NCBI GenBank assembly: GCA_045536025.1
Contig: JAZSMT010000029.1
Coordinates: 1-64,000 of the forward strand
DNA from: HGM11412 sp045536025
GTDB lineage: Bacteria > Bacillota > Clostridia > Christensenellales > Borkfalkiaceae
Length of the DNA: 64,000 nt
Direction of reading: 5' to 3'
Position 1 is the stretch's first letter. Every line of letters begins with the position of its first letter. The notes beneath the pieces are model-generated. The model was not told the origin of the DNA. It saw only the letters and a list, made by a program, of their open reading frames with translations, and ran no database searches. Positions 1-7,659 of the stretch are shown here, one piece after another. The position numbers and the translations under genes were made by a program.

Positions 1-39
1 TGACGGCCGAACCTATGGTTCTCATCACAAACTCTCCCA

Positions 40-71
40 AAACAAAACACCGTTAAAAAATTAACGGTGCT
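40..71 (-). terminator. Terminator of the tRNA operon
   Basis: Reading the minus strand, an 8-bp stem (arms 62-69 and 48-55, CACCGTTA/TAACGGTG) is followed by TTTTGTTTT. It lies just past tRNA-Tyr, so it should end the tRNA operon transcript. Bases 1-39 hold nothing I can identify. Confidence 0.8.
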
Positions 72-74
72 TGT

Positions 75-160
75 TGGTGGGGAGAGATGGATTCGAACCA
101 TCGAAGGTGAAAACCGACAGATTTACAGTCTGTTGCCATTGGCCGCTCGGCAACCTCCCC
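75..160 (-). tRNA. tRNA-Tyr (GTA)
   Basis: The minus strand folds into a class II tRNA with a long variable arm. The anticodon loop reads ctGTAaa, the acceptor GGGGAGG pairs with CTCCCC at the 3' side, and CCA is encoded (75-77). It is the last gene of a six-tRNA operon. Confidence 0.95.
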
Positions 161-186
161 ATATATATAAAATTTTATTTGCTAAG

Positions 187-262
187 TGGAGCTGGCGATT
201 GGAATCGAACCCACAACCTGCTGATTACAAGTCAGCTGCTCTGCCAATTGAGCTACGCCAGC
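187..262 (-). tRNA. tRNA-Thr (TGT)
   Basis: Cloverleaf on the minus strand: acceptor GCTGGCG/CGCCAGC, anticodon loop ctTGTaa, GGTTCGATTCC T-arm and encoded CCA (187-189). Confidence 0.95.
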
Positions 263-271
263 ATATAGTTA

Positions 272-348
272 TGGTGCCTCGGGGCGGAATCGAACCACCG
301 ACACGGGGATTTTCAGTCCCCTGCTCTACCGACTGAGCTACCGAGGCA
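272..348 (-). tRNA. tRNA-Phe (GAA)
   Basis: Cloverleaf on the minus strand with acceptor TGCCTCG/CGAGGCA, anticodon loop ctGAAaa and encoded CCA (272-274). Confidence 0.95.
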
Positions 349-355
349 AAAAAAA

Positions 356-432
356 TGGCGACCCGGAACGGGCTCGAACCGTCGACCTCCAGCGTGACAG
401 GCTGGCGTTCTAACCAACTGAACTACCGGGCC
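356..432 (-). tRNA. tRNA-Asp (GTC)
   Basis: Cloverleaf on the minus strand with anticodon loop ctGTCac, acceptor GGCCCGG/CCGGGTC (one G-T pair) and encoded CCA (356-358). Confidence 0.95.
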
Positions 433-467
433 ATGGCCATTTTTAATTTTTATATCATAACTATTAG

Positions 468-544
468 TGGTGGGCCTTCACGGACTCGAACCGCGGACCA
501 ATCGGTTATGAGCCGACCGCTCTAACCAACTGAGCTAAAGGCCC
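468..544 (-). tRNA. tRNA with CAT anticodon (Met or lysidine-type Ile2)
   Basis: Cloverleaf on the minus strand with acceptor GGGCCTT/AAGGCCC, anticodon loop ctCATaa and encoded CCA (468-470). It lacks the three G-C anticodon-stem pairs of an initiator, so it is elongator Met or Ile2 (k2C). The cggctCATaaccg anticodon arm resembles tRNAs of either type in Firmicutes, and the sequence alone does not decide. The neighbour order (CAT, Asp, Phe, Thr, Tyr) matches the Met-Asp-Phe-Thr-Tyr order of Bacillus tRNA operons. Confidence 0.9.
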
Positions 545-552
545 GTAAGAAA

Positions 553-628
553 TGGTCGGAGTGAAGAGACTCGAACTCCCGACATCATGCTCCCAAAGCA
601 CGCGCGCTACCAACTGCGCTACACCCCG
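553..628 (-). tRNA. tRNA-Pro (TGG)
   Basis: Cloverleaf on the minus strand with acceptor CGGGGTG/CACTCCG, anticodon loop ttTGGga and encoded CCA (553-555). It is the first gene of the tRNA operon. Confidence 0.95.
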
Positions 629-646
629 ACATTACTTAGCCCGTCT

Positions 647-675
647 ATAATATAACAAACGACCGATTTTGTCAA
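647..675 (-). promoter_or_regulatory. Promoter of the tRNA operon
   Basis: Minus strand: -35 TTGACA (670-675), a 17-bp spacer, -10 TATTAT (647-652). Transcription would start near 640, just before tRNA-Pro. No riboswitch or attenuator lies in between. Confidence 0.75.
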
Positions 676-875
676 GCGATTTAAATCACTTATCAAAAAA
701 AACAAATGTGGGCGTTTATACAAGGTAAACGCATATAACCTTTCGATTACCCAAATATAGTAGCATAACATTAAAATTATTGCAAGCATTTTTTTGCTAT
801 TTTCAAAAAAAATTTTTATTAGTTTTACGGCAATAAGCTTTAAACTTTAAAGCGGTATAAATCGTAAAGTTTAAA
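676..875. other. AT-rich intergenic stretch with no recognised feature
   Basis: Between the tRNA promoter and the symporter terminator I see only AT-rich sequence with A/T runs: no ORF with a ribosome site, no tRNA and no repeat shared with other parts of the window. Confidence 0.5.
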
Positions 876-914
876 CTAAAAATCTCCACACTATCTCGGT
901 GTGGAGATTTTTAA
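876..914 (-). terminator. Terminator of the symporter gene
   Basis: The AAATCTCCACAC arm and its complement GTGTGGAGATTT flank a 7-nt loop. On the minus strand the stem is followed by T-rich sequence, just past the symporter stop codon. Confidence 0.8.
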
Positions 915-930
915 ATCTAACTCTAATTTA

Positions 931-2376
931 TTAGTTTTTTAATAACTTTTTGCCTTTTTTAATATCGTCAGCATCCTTAACTTCACCTGTTACTACTTTA
1001 CGTAAAGCAATAAGTGCGATAACGTTAGGAATTACCATTAAGTAGTTAAAGAAGTCAGTAAGTTCCCAAACTAAATCGTTTTGGAATACCGAACCAAGCA
1101 CGATAAACACGAGCGCAACTACAGTATAGATAATAGTTCCCTTATTTTTAAATAAATATTGGAAGTTGATTTTACCAAACAAGTTCCACGATAAAATCGT
1201 TGAGAAAGCAAAGAAAGTAAGACATACTGCAACGAATATATTACCGATAGTCGTAACTACGCTTCCACCACCAAACGCAAGTGCAAAACTCGTTGCAACG
1301 GCGTTGGTTTTATTAACCGTAGTCCACATATCAGAATTTGCGCTACCGTTAGCGTAAAGCGTAGTAATAACGATAAGAGCCGTCATATTTAAAACGACGA
1401 AAGTATCAAGGAATACGCCGAACATTGCCGAACAGCCTTGTTCGTGAGCCGTTTTAACGTTAGCTTGAGCGTGAGCGTGAGGAGTTGAACCCATACCAGC
1501 TTCGTTTGAGAAAAGACCACGCTTAGCGCCTTGCTGAATAGCAATAACGATTGCCCCCCAGAAACCACCGCCGATAATTGCTTGTGGGTTAAACGCGTAT
1601 TCAAAAATCATACCGAAAGCTCTTGGAACTGAGGTAATTCTACAGCAAAGAATAACAATACCGCCAAGGATATATATAAGTGCCATTATAGGAACTAATT
1701 TTTCAGTAACTGACGCAAGGCGTTTTGAACCGCCGATAAATACAAAACCTGCAAGTACTGCTATAACAATACCAACGATAAGGCTAATCCACAAAACGTT
1801 TTCACCAGCAATCGCGTTGCTAACGGCACCGCCTATGGAATTTGATTGAACCATACTGCCTACAAAACCTAAAGCTATAACGGTTGCTATTGCAAAAAAT
1901 ACCGCTAAAAATTTACCAAAACCGTTGTTAAACGCCTTTTTAATATAGAATACGGGACCGCCCGAAACGCTACCGTCTTCGTTAACTACGCGCGTTTTTT
2001 GTGCAAGAACTGCTTCCGAGTAAATAGTAGCCATACCTAAAAAGGCAATAATCCACATCCAGAAAATCGCGCCCGGACCACCCGTTAATATAGCGCCGGT
2101 TGCACCGATAATGTTACCCGTACCAACCTGAGCTGCAATAGCAGTTGCAACCGCTTGGAAGGAACTCATACCACTTTTTTGCTTATCGCCAACAAGTTTG
2201 ATGTTACCAAGAACTTGTTTAGCGCCTTGACCGAAGTAACGTACTTGAACGAACTTGGTTTTAATTGTAAAGAACAAGCCTACGCCTACAAGTAAAATTA
2301 CTAAAACGTATCCTGAAAAATAGGTGTTAACGTTCGCAAAAAACTCAAGCAACGCCGATTCAATTTGTGCCCACAT
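931..2376 (-). CDS. Alanine/glycine:cation symporter (AgcS/AlsT family)
   Basis: This 481-residue multi-pass membrane protein belongs to the alanine-or-glycine:cation symporter (SAF) family, which imports small neutral amino acids with Na+ or H+. The family signature is visible at residues 71-108, including AAQVGTGNIIGATG and GGPGAIFWMW, and again at GSTPHAHAQAN near the middle. Length is normal for the family. The start is fixed by AAGGAG (2386-2391) nine bases upstream of ATG. The leader is a glycine riboswitch with a terminator platform (2413-2590), so glycine is the expected signal and a likely substrate. Whether it prefers alanine or glycine cannot be read from sequence. Confidence 0.93.
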   Translation of the reverse strand: MWAQIESALLEFFANVNTYFSGYVLVILLVGVGLFFTIKTKFVQVRYFGQGAKQVLGNIKLVGDKQKSGMSSFQAVATAIAAQVGTGNIIGATGAILTGGPGAIFWMWIIAFLGMATIYSEAVLAQKTRVVNEDGSVSGGPVFYIKKAFNNGFGKFLAVFFAIATVIALGFVGSMVQSNSIGGAVSNAIAGENVLWISLIVGIVIAVLAGFVFIGGSKRLASVTEKLVPIMALIYILGGIVILCCRITSVPRAFGMIFEYAFNPQAIIGGGFWGAIVIAIQQGAKRGLFSNEAGMGSTPHAHAQANVKTAHEQGCSAMFGVFLDTFVVLNMTALIVITTLYANGSANSDMWTTVNKTNAVATSFALAFGGGSVVTTIGNIFVAVCLTFFAFSTILSWNLFGKINFQYLFKNKGTIIYTVVALVFIVLGSVFQNDLVWELTDFFNYLMVIPNVIALIALRKVVTGEVKDADDIKKGKKLLKN

Positions 2377-2412
2377 AATTTTTACTCCTTATATAAAAAA
2401 ATTTAGTTTTGT

Positions 2413-2450
2413 AAATAAAAAACGGAGTTATCTATTTAGACAACTCCGAA
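2413..2450 (-). terminator. Attenuator terminator of the glycine riboswitch
   Basis: Minus strand: CGGAGTTGTCT, a short loop, then AGATAACTCCG followed by TTTTTT. It sits between the aptamer (2502-2585) and the symporter start codon. This is the expression platform expected for a switch that turns transcription on when glycine binds. Confidence 0.8.
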
Positions 2451-2501
2451 AAATAACTAAACTACTTTGCAGTTATACTGCTACGTAATATTAAAAATCA
2501 A

Positions 2502-2590
2502 CTGTCCTTTTACCTGAGAGTTTCGCACTAAGATTTAGCACTTGCACCTTCGGTACCCGATTTAACGGGATTCTCCAGAGCGCCTACGCA
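2502..2590 (-). ncRNA. Glycine riboswitch aptamer
   Basis: The minus strand carries the conserved glycine-aptamer segments in order: CTCTGGAGAATCCC, then TACCGAAGGTGCAA, then GAAACTCTCAGGTAAAAGG ending in ACAG. Only one complete aptamer is present. Upstream (2590-2625) there is a hairpin of CACGCGG/CCGTGTG type rather than a second full aptamer, so this looks like a singlet with a stabilising partner stem. It precedes a Na+:alanine/glycine symporter, a common target of this riboswitch. Confidence 0.92.
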
Positions 2591-2640
2591 CACGGTCTTA
2601 ATAATTCCGCGTGTTTTAACGGCTTATTTAATTTTACTTT

Positions 2641-2669
2641 ATTATAGCAAAGCACTAAATTATTTGCAA
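2641..2669 (-). promoter_or_regulatory. Promoter of the glycine riboswitch and symporter
   Basis: Minus strand: -35 TTGCAA (2664-2669), 17-bp spacer, -10 TATAAT (2641-2646). The start near 2634 gives a leader of about 260 nt that holds the whole riboswitch. Confidence 0.65.
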
Positions 2670-2727
2670 CTATTTTAACTCCTAAAATTAAAAATTTTTA
2701 ACTTTTTTTTACAGTCACAATATTAAG

Positions 2728-2756
2728 TTGACAAATTTTTATTAAAGGAATAAAAT
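2728..2756 (+). promoter_or_regulatory. Promoter of typA
   Basis: -35 TTGACA (2728-2733), 17-bp spacer, -10 TAAAAT (2751-2756). It leaves a short leader with AAGGAG before the typA start. Confidence 0.75.
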
Positions 2757-2784
2757 TTCTAAGTAAATACTTAAGGAGATTTTT

Positions 2785-4605
2785 ATGGCTATTAGACAAA
2801 ACGTTAGAAACGTTGCAATTATCGCGCACGTTGACCACGGTAAAACCACACTCGTTGACGCACTACTTAAGCAAAACGGTATATTTAGAACTAACGAAGT
2901 CGTTCAAGACAGGGTTATGGACAGTAACGATTTAGAGCGTGAAAGAGGAATAACTATCTTAGCAAAAAATACCGCGGTTAACTACAAGGGCGTTAAAATC
3001 AATATTATAGACACGCCCGGCCACGCCGATTTCGGCGGTGAGGTTGAACGTATACTTTCTATGGTTGACGGTGTTATACTTCTCGTCGACGCCGTTGAAG
3101 GCTGTATGCCCCAAACCCGTTACGTTTTAAAAAAGGCGTTATCGCTCGGCAAAAAACCCGTCGTTGTTATAAACAAGATAGACAAAGGCGGAGATTTAGA
3201 CAAGACTATGGACGGGGTTATCGACCTTTTTATCGAGCTTGGCGCGAACGACGACCAGCTTGATTTTAAAACCGTTTACGCCTCCGCACGCGCAGGCTTT
3301 GCAACCTTAGATATAAATAACCAAACGGAAGATATGTCGGCTCTTCTTGACACAATAGTGAGCGAAGTTCCCGCACCCGAGGGAGATATAAGCGGTGGGC
3401 TTCAAACTATAATTTGCAACGTCGACTATGACGAATACGTTGGCAGAATTGGCGTTGGTAGAATTGTTAGAGGCTCGGTAAAGGACGCGCAATCGGTAAC
3501 CGTTTGCCATACCGACGGTAGCTTTTCAAACGCTAAAATCGGTAAGCTTTATCAGTTTGAAGGGCTTAAGCGCGCCGAGGTTGAAAGCGCAAGCGTTGGC
3601 GATATCGTAGCAATTTCGGGTATTGCCGACATAAACATAGGCGAAACGATATGCTCGCTCGATAATATAGAACCGCTACCCTTCGTAGCTATTGACGAGC
3701 CAACGATATCTATGATGTTTATGGTAAACAACTCCCCTTTTGCTGGTAAAGAAGGTAAATTCGTAACGTCAAGACATTTAAGGGCAAGGCTTTTTAGAGA
3801 GGTGCAAACCAACGTATCAATGCGCGTTGAAGAAACGGATAACACCGATACTTTCAAAGTTTTTGGTCGCGGTGAACTACATTTATCAATTCTTATTGAA
3901 GAAATGCGCCGAGAAGGCTACGAATTTCAAGTTTCACGCCCAAAAGTTTTATTTAAAACGGTTGACGGCAAGCTTTTAGAGCCTATGGAGGACTTAGTAA
4001 TTGACGTTCCTACCGAATACGTAGGCGCGGTAATGAATAAGATTTTAGAGCGCCGTGGCGAACTCGTTTCTATGGACGCTGACGATAGAGGTGGCACCAA
4101 ACTTACCTTTAAAATTCCGTCAAGATGCTTAATCGGTTACAGAAACGAAATGCTTACCGACACTAAGGGTTTCGGCACGATGGCGTCAACCTTTGCAGGA
4201 TACGAGCCGTATAAAGGCGATATTAAAGAGAGAACTCGCGGTTCGCTCGTATGCTTTGAGGCGGGCGTAACTACTCAATACGGTTTATTTAACGCACAAG
4301 AGCGCGCGACCTTGTTCGTAAGCGCAGGCTTAAAAGTTTACGAAGGTATGATAGTAGGCGTTAACTCTAGAGAGGACGATTTAGTCGTTAACGTATGCAA
4401 GCAAAAGCACCTAACGAACTCTCGTGCAAGCGGTAGCGACGATGCGCTCAAGCTCGTTCCCCCTACCCAAATGAGCTTAGAGCAATGTATGGAATTTATT
4501 GCCGACGACGAGCTTTTAGAAATAACCCCCGTATCAATAAGACTTAGAAAGAAAATTCTCTCACACGATTTACGTATGAAAGAGTGGGCAAAGAAGAACA
4601 AATAA
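2785..4605 (+). CDS. typA: Ribosome-associated GTPase TypA/BipA
   Basis: A 606-residue translational GTPase of the TypA/BipA family, which binds the 70S ribosome and helps 50S assembly and growth under stress. The P-loop AHVDHGKTT lies at residues 14-22, followed by the ERERGITI switch region, DTPGHADF and NKID. Then come domain II, the EF-G-like domains III and V, and the BipA-specific C-terminal region. Length matches the family (about 605-615). AAGGAG precedes the ATG by six bases. It has its own promoter (2728-2756) and a terminator shared with the convergent EamA gene. Confidence 0.97.
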   Translation: MAIRQNVRNVAIIAHVDHGKTTLVDALLKQNGIFRTNEVVQDRVMDSNDLERERGITILAKNTAVNYKGVKINIIDTPGHADFGGEVERILSMVDGVILLVDAVEGCMPQTRYVLKKALSLGKKPVVVINKIDKGGDLDKTMDGVIDLFIELGANDDQLDFKTVYASARAGFATLDINNQTEDMSALLDTIVSEVPAPEGDISGGLQTIICNVDYDEYVGRIGVGRIVRGSVKDAQSVTVCHTDGSFSNAKIGKLYQFEGLKRAEVESASVGDIVAISGIADINIGETICSLDNIEPLPFVAIDEPTISMMFMVNNSPFAGKEGKFVTSRHLRARLFREVQTNVSMRVEETDNTDTFKVFGRGELHLSILIEEMRREGYEFQVSRPKVLFKTVDGKLLEPMEDLVIDVPTEYVGAVMNKILERRGELVSMDADDRGGTKLTFKIPSRCLIGYRNEMLTDTKGFGTMASTFAGYEPYKGDIKERTRGSLVCFEAGVTTQYGLFNAQERATLFVSAGLKVYEGMIVGVNSREDDLVVNVCKQKHLTNSRASGSDDALKLVPPTQMSLEQCMEFIADDELLEITPVSIRLRKKILSHDLRMKEWAKKNK

Positions 4606-4613
4606 TAACATTA

Positions 4614-4650
4614 AAAACTGCTTGCGAAAATTTCGCAAGCAGTTGTTTTA
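4614..4650. terminator. Bidirectional terminator between typA and the EamA gene
   Basis: A long perfect stem built on AACTGCTTGCGAAA and TTTCGCAAGCAGTT (4616-4644) has T-rich sequence on the plus side and A-rich sequence before it. It can therefore stop typA transcripts and those of the convergent gene. Confidence 0.85.
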
Positions 4651-5574
4651 TTCTATTGATTTTTTGTTGTTAAATAATTTTAAGGGGTTAATTTTTAGTT
4701 CGTTTATAATCATTGCAATAAAGATAATTATAAAGCCGATAATTAAGCCCGCCGTCAACCTTTCGTTCCCTAAAATTACTGAAAATAGCGTTCCAAATAC
4801 CGCCTCTAAGCTAAGTATTATAGACGATTGGTTAACGGTAGTGTGCTTTTGACCGTAAATTAAAAATAATTGAGCATACAGCGTACAAACTATCGTTAAA
4901 TAACCTATTTTTAAAATTTGCTCTAAATTCAAGGCAAAGCCTTGCGGACGGAAAGGCAGTTCTACAATAAGCGATAATACACCGCAAACTAAACCTACAG
5001 TTAAAAGCTCTATTACTAAAAGGGTAACGTTATCTTCCCCACTTTGTTGATACTTATCAATAAAAATAAGTTGCAAGCCGTAAAACACCGCACAAACTAA
5101 GGTAAGCATATCGCCGATTAAATATTCCGAGCCAAGCTCAAGCTTAGACGAAAATGATACGAAACCTATACCCACCAAACACAAAACTGCCGAAATAACG
5201 TTGTAAAGTTTGGGCGCGCGCCTAGTCATTATCCACACTATAAACGGCACCATTACGCAATAGCTTGAAGTTAAAAAGGCGTTACGACTTGGCGTTGTAA
5301 GCTTAAGCCCGTACGTTTGAATAACGTAGGCAAACGATAAAATTATACCAAGTATTAAACCGCGCACCATTGAGGTTTTATTTATCTTTTTAAACTTTTT
5401 ATAAAATATTACCCCAAGCAACGCGCCCGATATTAAAAACCTTATACTTATAACAAAAAGCTCGTTGACCGTTTCAATCGTTTCTTTAAGTATAAAAAAC
5501 GAAGTGCCCCAAGCAACCGTTGCAAGAACTAATAACAACTGCCCTATTAAGTTTAATTTTCTACTTGTGTTCAT
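4648..5574 (-). CDS. EamA-family (DMT superfamily) transporter
   Basis: A 308-residue membrane protein with two EamA repeats, each about five membrane segments. The first repeat carries the typical ATVAWGTSFFI motif near residue 20. The family includes exporters of amino acids and metabolites; the substrate cannot be inferred. The start codon has no ribosome site, and a strong promoter (5582-5610) places the transcription start at or within one base of the ATG, so the mRNA is probably leaderless. No later in-frame Met fits the family N terminus better. The gene abuts the left inverted repeat of the NAD block, which begins at its -35 box. Confidence 0.88.
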   Translation of the reverse strand: MNTSRKLNLIGQLLLVLATVAWGTSFFILKETIETVNELFVISIRFLISGALLGVIFYKKFKKINKTSMVRGLILGIILSFAYVIQTYGLKLTTPSRNAFLTSSYCVMVPFIVWIMTRRAPKLYNVISAVLCLVGIGFVSFSSKLELGSEYLIGDMLTLVCAVFYGLQLIFIDKYQQSGEDNVTLLVIELLTVGLVCGVLSLIVELPFRPQGFALNLEQILKIGYLTIVCTLYAQLFLIYGQKHTTVNQSSIILSLEAVFGTLFSVILGNERLTAGLIIGFIIIFIAMIINELKINPLKLFNNKKSIE

Positions 5575-5581
5575 ATGTATA

Positions 5582-5610
5582 ATTATACAATAAACTTAAT
5601 TTTTTGTAAA
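5582..5610 (-). promoter_or_regulatory. Promoter of the EamA gene, predicting a leaderless mRNA
   Basis: Minus strand: -35 TTTACA (5605-5610), 17-bp spacer, -10 TATAAT (5582-5587). Only seven bases separate the -10 box from the ATG, so the +1 base falls on or next to the start codon. Confidence 0.7.
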
Positions 5611-5611
5611 A

Positions 5612-5652
5612 CAAAAAACCGCCAAACCGCTCTTCCAATAGGGATTTTTTTG
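5612..5652 (+). repeat. Left inverted repeat bounding the NAD block
   Basis: Reading inward on the plus strand, AAAAAACCGCC is followed by GCTCTTC and then TAGGGATTTTTT. The same three words in the same order occur on the minus strand at 11304-11355, also reading inward. About 30 of 38 aligned positions agree. The pair could be transposon-like ends, or two copies of a shared terminator-like element. Confidence 0.55.
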
Positions 5653-5677
5653 CGGTAGGTGCTGTCTTTGAAGAGTC

Positions 5678-5706
5678 AGGCGTGGCGTGATGCCACGCCT
5701 TTTCTC
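5678..5706 (+). terminator. Terminator-like hairpin
   Basis: A perfect 9-bp stem AGGCGTGGC/GCCACGCCT with a 5-nt loop is followed by TTTTCTC on the plus strand. No plus-strand gene ends here, so it is either a relic or part of the left end of the NAD block. Confidence 0.5.
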
Positions 5707-5713
5707 ATTCAAT

Positions 5714-6425
5714 TTAGTTTCCTTCTCTTAAATGTGCATCGAAGTTAGGTAAATCTATGGCTTCGACAAAGTTATATATAATTTCTATTGTGTAAACATA
5801 ACGTCTTTCAACCTTTATTTTTTCGTGAATAATAACCTTATCCACGAAAGCTCGTAAGATTTCAGGTGTTATCTCGTCAAAATCGCTATATCTTTTAACG
5901 ATAGCTATAAATCTATTTATGTTATCATATTGGGTTTTGGCTTTTTCTATTTCTGCCTTTAAGTAGTTAAGTCTTTCAGTCAACGCCTTTTGTTCGGCTT
6001 CATAGTTATCGCTCATTTTCATATAGCGTTCTTCGGATATTTTTCCTGCCACCTTATCTTCATAAAGGTTTTGGATAATTTTATCAAGTGCTTTTATGCG
6101 CTTTTCTGCTTGCTCTTAACCGTCTATATACGACGCTAACTCACGTTTGCTTTTTGCTTTCGCTCGTTCTTTAAGAATACTCATAAAGGCTTCCTTGTTT
6201 TCAGTCGCAAACTTAATGGTATATTGTATGTCGTTTTTAATTAGAGCCATAGCGGCGTGCGCCGTTATTTGGTGTGACGTGCAATATTTCTTCCTTTTCT
6301 TGCGATAGGTAGAACAGTTAAAGTATTCTTTTTGATTCATCGTAGTACAACGGCAAAGATACATTTTTTCTCCGCAGTCGGCGCAATAGAGCATTCCTGA
6401 TAGGATATTTAATACAACATTATAT
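5714..6425 (-). pseudogene. Remnant of a large serine site-specific recombinase (C-terminal part)
   Basis: The frame encodes the recombinase zinc beta-ribbon (LYCADCGEK, then C-x-C and FNCSTYRKKR...C) followed by the coiled-coil and the C-terminal DUF4368-like tail (ISEERYMKM, ITPEILRAFVDKVIIHEK). The catalytic resolvase domain and most of the recombinase domain are missing. The readable frame begins near 6425, right against the terminator of the HD gene. A TAA at 6116-6118 interrupts the frame between ASYIDG and EQAEKRIK; both halves are in the same frame, so it is a nonsense change and not a frameshift. This is a dead fragment of an integrative element. Confidence 0.85.
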
Positions 6426-6428
6426 ATA

Positions 6429-6462
6429 AAGAAAAATCAGACTCCATAATAGAATCTGATTG
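6429..6462 (-). terminator. Terminator of the NAD operon
   Basis: Minus strand: AATCAGATTC, a loop, then a TCTGATT arm followed by TTTCTTT. It lies about 70 bp past the HD gene stop codon. Confidence 0.75.
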
Positions 6463-6530
6463 TTTCTTCGCTTGAAAGTGTAATTATACAATGTTTATAT
6501 TGGATATGCAAATTGGGGTGTCTTTTTCTT

Positions 6531-7124
6531 TTATTTTTCTTTTATATTGCCTTTTTTAACGTTTCTTTCTATTAATTCTTTTGCAAATTCCCATATTTCT
6601 TTTGAACCAAGTTGGGAAGATTTTTGCCTATTTAATGCTTGCGCTTTGTTTACTTCGTGTAATCTCCAATCCTTGCCGTTATTACAATCATTCAAGAGAA
6701 TAGGTTGTAAGTTATCCATAACGTGAGCAATTCTTGCTTCGGGCGATTTACCATCTTCAAATTCTTCAAACAATTCCATTAAATGCTCTTTTTGGTCGTC
6801 AGGCAATAACCCAAATATACGGTCTGCTGCTTTTTTCTCCCTTTCCTTTTGGGTTTCCAAAGCTTTCGTATCGTAAGCATACGTATCTCCTGCATCAATT
6901 TCAACCACATCGTGAATAAGTGCCATCATCATTGCTTTTGCAACGTCAAAATCTTCGTTCGCATATTCTTTAAGCAAATATATCATCATTGCTATATGCC
7001 AAGAATGTTCAGCATCATTTTCTTGGCGAACGTATCCACTCAAATGAGATTGCCGTAGAATATTTTTTTCTTTATCAACTTCCAAAATAAAAGCAAGTTG
7101 TTTCTCAAAACGTTCTTTATCCAT
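6531..7124 (-). CDS. HD-domain hydrolase (YfbR-like nucleotidase family)
   Basis: A 197-residue HD-domain protein. The metal-binding histidines and aspartates are visible in DAEHSWHIA and MALIHDVVEIDAGD, as in the HD_3/YfbR group of 5'-nucleotidases and related phosphohydrolases. A longer frame exists, but it would overlap niaR deeply; the ATG at 7124 starts four bases after the niaR stop and fits the family N terminus. As the last gene of the nadA-nadBC-niaR operon, it may act on a nucleotide of NAD metabolism, which is inference from position only. Confidence 0.8.
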   Translation of the reverse strand: MDKERFEKQLAFILEVDKEKNILRQSHLSGYVRQENDAEHSWHIAMMIYLLKEYANEDFDVAKAMMMALIHDVVEIDAGDTYAYDTKALETQKEREKKAADRIFGLLPDDQKEHLMELFEEFEDGKSPEARIAHVMDNLQPILLNDCNNGKDWRLHEVNKAQALNRQKSSQLGSKEIWEFAKELIERNVKKGNIKEK

Positions 7125-7128
7125 ATCT

Positions 7129-7641
7129 TCACTCGCCACTTGCAAGATAATTTTTTTCTTTAAGATAATTTTCAATTTTATTGAGAACTTCTTCAGAATC
7201 TGCACGAACGGTATGATAATGATAACCACCCGTAATATTCATAAGCTCAGTAGATTTTCCCGTTCTTACACCCTCTAAAAATTGTTTTACTTGTAGCCTT
7301 GAAAAGATGTTAAGCGTTGCAGAAATTCTTCCGTAAACCTTGTGCCAAACAAACACGTCAACTACAGTACCGCCAAAATCAACGATACTGTTTAATTCAT
7401 CTTCCGTTTGTTCTGTTGTATGTTTTAACTTAAACACCCTTTCCACCAACGGGGATTTATGTATAACGTATCCGTTATGTGTAGAGAGAATTTCATATTC
7501 TAAACCTTTTAATACCGTAATATCTTGTACGATAATTTGACGAGATACGTTAAATCGTTCAGACAATTCGCCACCCGAAATGGGCGATTTACTTGCAAGT
7601 AACAAGTTTACGATTGCCTTACGTCTTTCGGCTACTTTCAT
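7129..7641 (-). CDS. niaR: NAD biosynthesis repressor NiaR (HTH + 3H domain)
   Basis: A 170-residue repressor of the NiaR/YrxA family, which senses niacin and represses de novo NAD synthesis genes. Residues 1-60 form a winged HTH of the HTH_11 type (SGGELSERFNVSRQIIVQD). The rest is the 3H domain with conserved histidines at about 74, 100 and 141/143. GGGAG precedes the ATG by seven bases. It lies directly downstream of nadA and nadBC in one operon, the usual NiaR context in Firmicutes. Its operator is probably at the operon promoter (10739-10780). Confidence 0.92.
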   Translation of the reverse strand: MKVAERRKAIVNLLLASKSPISGGELSERFNVSRQIIVQDITVLKGLEYEILSTHNGYVIHKSPLVERVFKLKHTTEQTEDELNSIVDFGGTVVDVFVWHKVYGRISATLNIFSRLQVKQFLEGVRTGKSTELMNITGGYHYHTVRADSEEVLNKIENYLKEKNYLASGE

Positions 7642-7659
7642 TCACTAACTCCCTTTCGC

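Noticed and set aside
67..336. Open frames of 65-89 codons over the tRNA cluster
   Set aside because: They lie antisense to tRNA-Tyr, tRNA-Thr and tRNA-Phe and have no ribosome site; the tRNA structures explain the sequence.
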